A DNA stretch of 64,000 bases, from contig NZ_LIGE01000011.1 of NCBI RefSeq assembly GCF_001297015.1, positions 62,001-126,000 of the forward strand. Reading direction: 5' to 3'. Position numbers and translations under genes: made by a program. The stretch comes from Pseudomonas sp. RIT-PI-r. Lineage in GTDB: Bacteria; Pseudomonadota; Gammaproteobacteria; Pseudomonadales; Pseudomonadaceae. Below are positions 62,842 to 64,000 of the stretch, one piece after another (the first letter of the stretch is position 1; each line of letters opens with the position of its first letter). The notes below the pieces were generated by a model that was not told the origin of the DNA, did not search any database, and saw only the letters and a list, made by a program, of their open reading frames with translations.

Positions 62842-62939
62842 TCCCCTATAGGAGCTGCGGCACGCTGCGATCTTTTGATCCTGATTTCAAAGATCAAAAG
62901 ATCGCAGCCTCGTTTCACTCGACAGCTCCTACAGGGGGA
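62842..62939. repeat. REP-type repeat, diverged copy
   Basis: ATCCCCTATAGGAGCTGCGG at the start and ACAGCTCCTACAGGGGGAGA at the end are inverse arms. Centre contains GATCTTTTGATC and AGATCAAAAGATC. Diverged from the other three copies. It separates the convergent chemotaxis and tatD genes. Confidence 0.85.
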
Positions 62940-62945
62940 GATGTG

Positions 62946-63722
62946 TTACCAGCCGAAGACTTCGCAGCTGTTGGCGGTGCTGGCCGTGGCCAGTTGTTGC
63001 GGGCTGATTTTCATCAGTCCGGCCAGCGCCTCACAAATCGCCGGCAAGTGCGCCGGACTGTTGCGCTGACCGGGAAACATGACAGGCGCCATGTCCGGTG
63101 AATCGGTTTCCAGCACGATCGACTCCAGCGGCAACTCCGCCAGCACGCGATGCATGCGCAGTGCCTGCGGCCAGGTCGGCGCGCCGCCCAGACCCAGTTT
63201 GAAACCCAGTTTGATGTACTCCCGCGCTTCTTCACGGCTACCGGCGAAGGCGTGGATGATCCCCGCGCGTTTGAGCTTGAAGCGCTTGAGGGTGGCAATC
63301 ACCGCGGCGTGGCTGCGGCGCACATGGATCAGCGCCGGCAATGCAAAGTCCGCTGCCAGTTGCAGCTGTGCTTCGAACAGCGCCTGTTGGCGCTCGCGAT
63401 CCAGCGTTTCGATGAAGTAATCCAGACCGATTTCGCCCACCGCACATAACTGCCGATGACCGCGCAAGCGTGTCAGCCAATCGCCGAGTGCGGTCAGATC
63501 TTCCGGGCGATGCTGATCGAGGTACACCGGATGCAGACCGAACGCCGCGTACAAATCGGCATCGCTCTGCACCAGATCCCACACCCGTTGCCAGTTACCC
63601 TCGTAAACCCCCAACACCACCATCCGCTGCACCCCGAGGGCACGGCTTTCGACGAGCAACGCCTGTCGATCTTCGTCGAAGTCGGGGAAATCGAGGTGGG
63701 TGTGGCTGTCGATCAGCTCCAC
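62946..63722 (-). CDS. tatD: TatD-family metal-dependent hydrolase/DNase
   Basis: 258 residues. IDSHTHLDFPDF (metal His 7 and 9), GEIGLDYF (Glu), PALIHVRRSH (His), IIHAFAGSREE (His) and LETDSPDMAP (Asp) give the full TatD metal site. Members are 3'-5' DNases or D-aminoacyl-type hydrolases; genomes hold several, and this one sits 3 bases after the Cra-like gene and so is probably co-transcribed. Confidence 0.93.
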   Translation of the reverse strand: MELIDSHTHLDFPDFDEDRQALLVESRALGVQRMVVLGVYEGNWQRVWDLVQSDADLYAAFGLHPVYLDQHRPEDLTALGDWLTRLRGHRQLCAVGEIGLDYFIETLDRERQQALFEAQLQLAADFALPALIHVRRSHAAVIATLKRFKLKRAGIIHAFAGSREEAREYIKLGFKLGLGGAPTWPQALRMHRVLAELPLESIVLETDSPDMAPVMFPGQRNSPAHLPAICEALAGLMKISPQQLATASTANSCEVFGW

Positions 63723-63725
63723 GAT

Positions 63726-64000
63726 TCAGTCTCGGTGAATACGCTGCTTGAATGTCCGCGCGATGGCCTGCACACCGGGCTTGTACTCCGACTGCTCGAC
63801 GGCCGCCAGCGCTAGTTCCAGCGCCTTGTCGGCAATCAACTGGTGCTGTTGGGCCATGGCGTTGACTGGCAGCGGCAGGAAATCCAGCAACTGCGTATCA
63901 CCGAATGTGCCGAGGCGCAGCGGCCGCGATTTCAGCGGGAAGTCATGCAGCGCATCGAACACGCCCTGCAGCAGGACGTAGGACGTGGTGACCAACGCGT
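63726..64000 (-). CDS. cra: LacI-family regulator, Cra/FruR-like, C-terminal part only
   Basis: The frame runs in from the right edge and ends at 63726. About 91 C-terminal residues are visible: RPLRLGTFGDTQLLDFLPLPVNAMAQQHQLIADKALELALAAVEQSEYKPGVQAIARTFKQRI, matching the effector domain end of Cra/FruR (FGDTQLLDFLP, with GV...R). It would control fructose and central carbon genes. The DNA-binding half lies outside, so the assignment rests on this fragment. Confidence 0.8.
   Translation of the reverse strand, partial: ALVTTSYVLLQGVFDALHDFPLKSRPLRLGTFGDTQLLDFLPLPVNAMAQQHQLIADKALELALAAVEQSEYKPGVQAIARTFKQRIHRD

Overview
The window comes from a fluorescent-group Pseudomonas chromosome. The evidence is the conserved gene orders bamE/fur/recN/grpE/dnaK/dnaJ/dapB/carA/carB/greA and yhbY/rlmE/ftsH/folP/glmM/tpiA/secG/tRNA-Leu/tRNA-fMet/rimP/nusA/infB/rbfA/truB/rpsO/pnp, Pseudomonas-like protein sequences, a tmRNA with tag ANDDQYGVALAA, and four GATCGCAGCCTGCGGCAG-type REP repeats. 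Most of the 64 kb is core genome, densely packed with high-GC genes.

Layout. 1-4.7 kb: the 5' part of a family-39 glycosyltransferase gene, a RimJ-like acetyltransferase, a large secreted protein of unknown function that looks internally duplicated, and a periplasmic protein resembling g-type lysozyme inhibitors. 4.8-12.8 kb: an AT-richer accessory island lying against the 3' end of ssrA (tmRNA). It has a broken P4-type integrase next to ssrA, an imperfect copy of the ssrA 3' end at the far side, a non-coding segment with inverted repeats and iteron-like repeats, a three-gene set (KAP-type P-loop ATPase, a 273-aa protein, a membrane-anchored 188-aa protein), and a frameshifted, truncated S-type pyocin fossil. 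12.8-22.3 kb: ssrA, a small secreted protein, and the lactate module lldP-lutA-lutB-lutC-dld, with a divergent GntR/FadR-type regulator and a palindromic operator between them.

22.4-28 kb: smpB (about 9 kb from its partner ssrA), a sodium symporter, ratA/ratB, bamE, fur and recN. 28-38.7 kb: heat-shock genes grpE, dnaK and dnaJ, with sigma-32-type promoters before grpE and dnaK; then dapB, carA (TTG start, terminator-like attenuator in the leader), carB, greA and a small membrane protein. 38.7-54.5 kb: the long run from yhbY/rlmE to pnp for ribosome assembly, proteolysis, folate, cell wall, glycolysis, secretion, initiation and RNA decay, with tRNA-Leu(GAG) and the initiator tRNA embedded. 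54.6-64 kb: tRNA-Thr(CGT), a coiled-coil periplasmic protein, a small DUF6388-like protein, nadC, a DUF1631 protein, ampD-ampE, a chemotaxis receptor, tatD, and the 3' part of a LacI-type regulator resembling Cra/FruR that runs off the right edge.

The best candidate for an undescribed system is the three-gene set at 6250-11055. It sits in a decayed mobile island, its ATPase gene has a run of ten G that could act as a slippage switch, and its second and third genes overlap by one base. A defence or exclusion role is inferred from context and from the KAP family; nothing in the sequence proves it.
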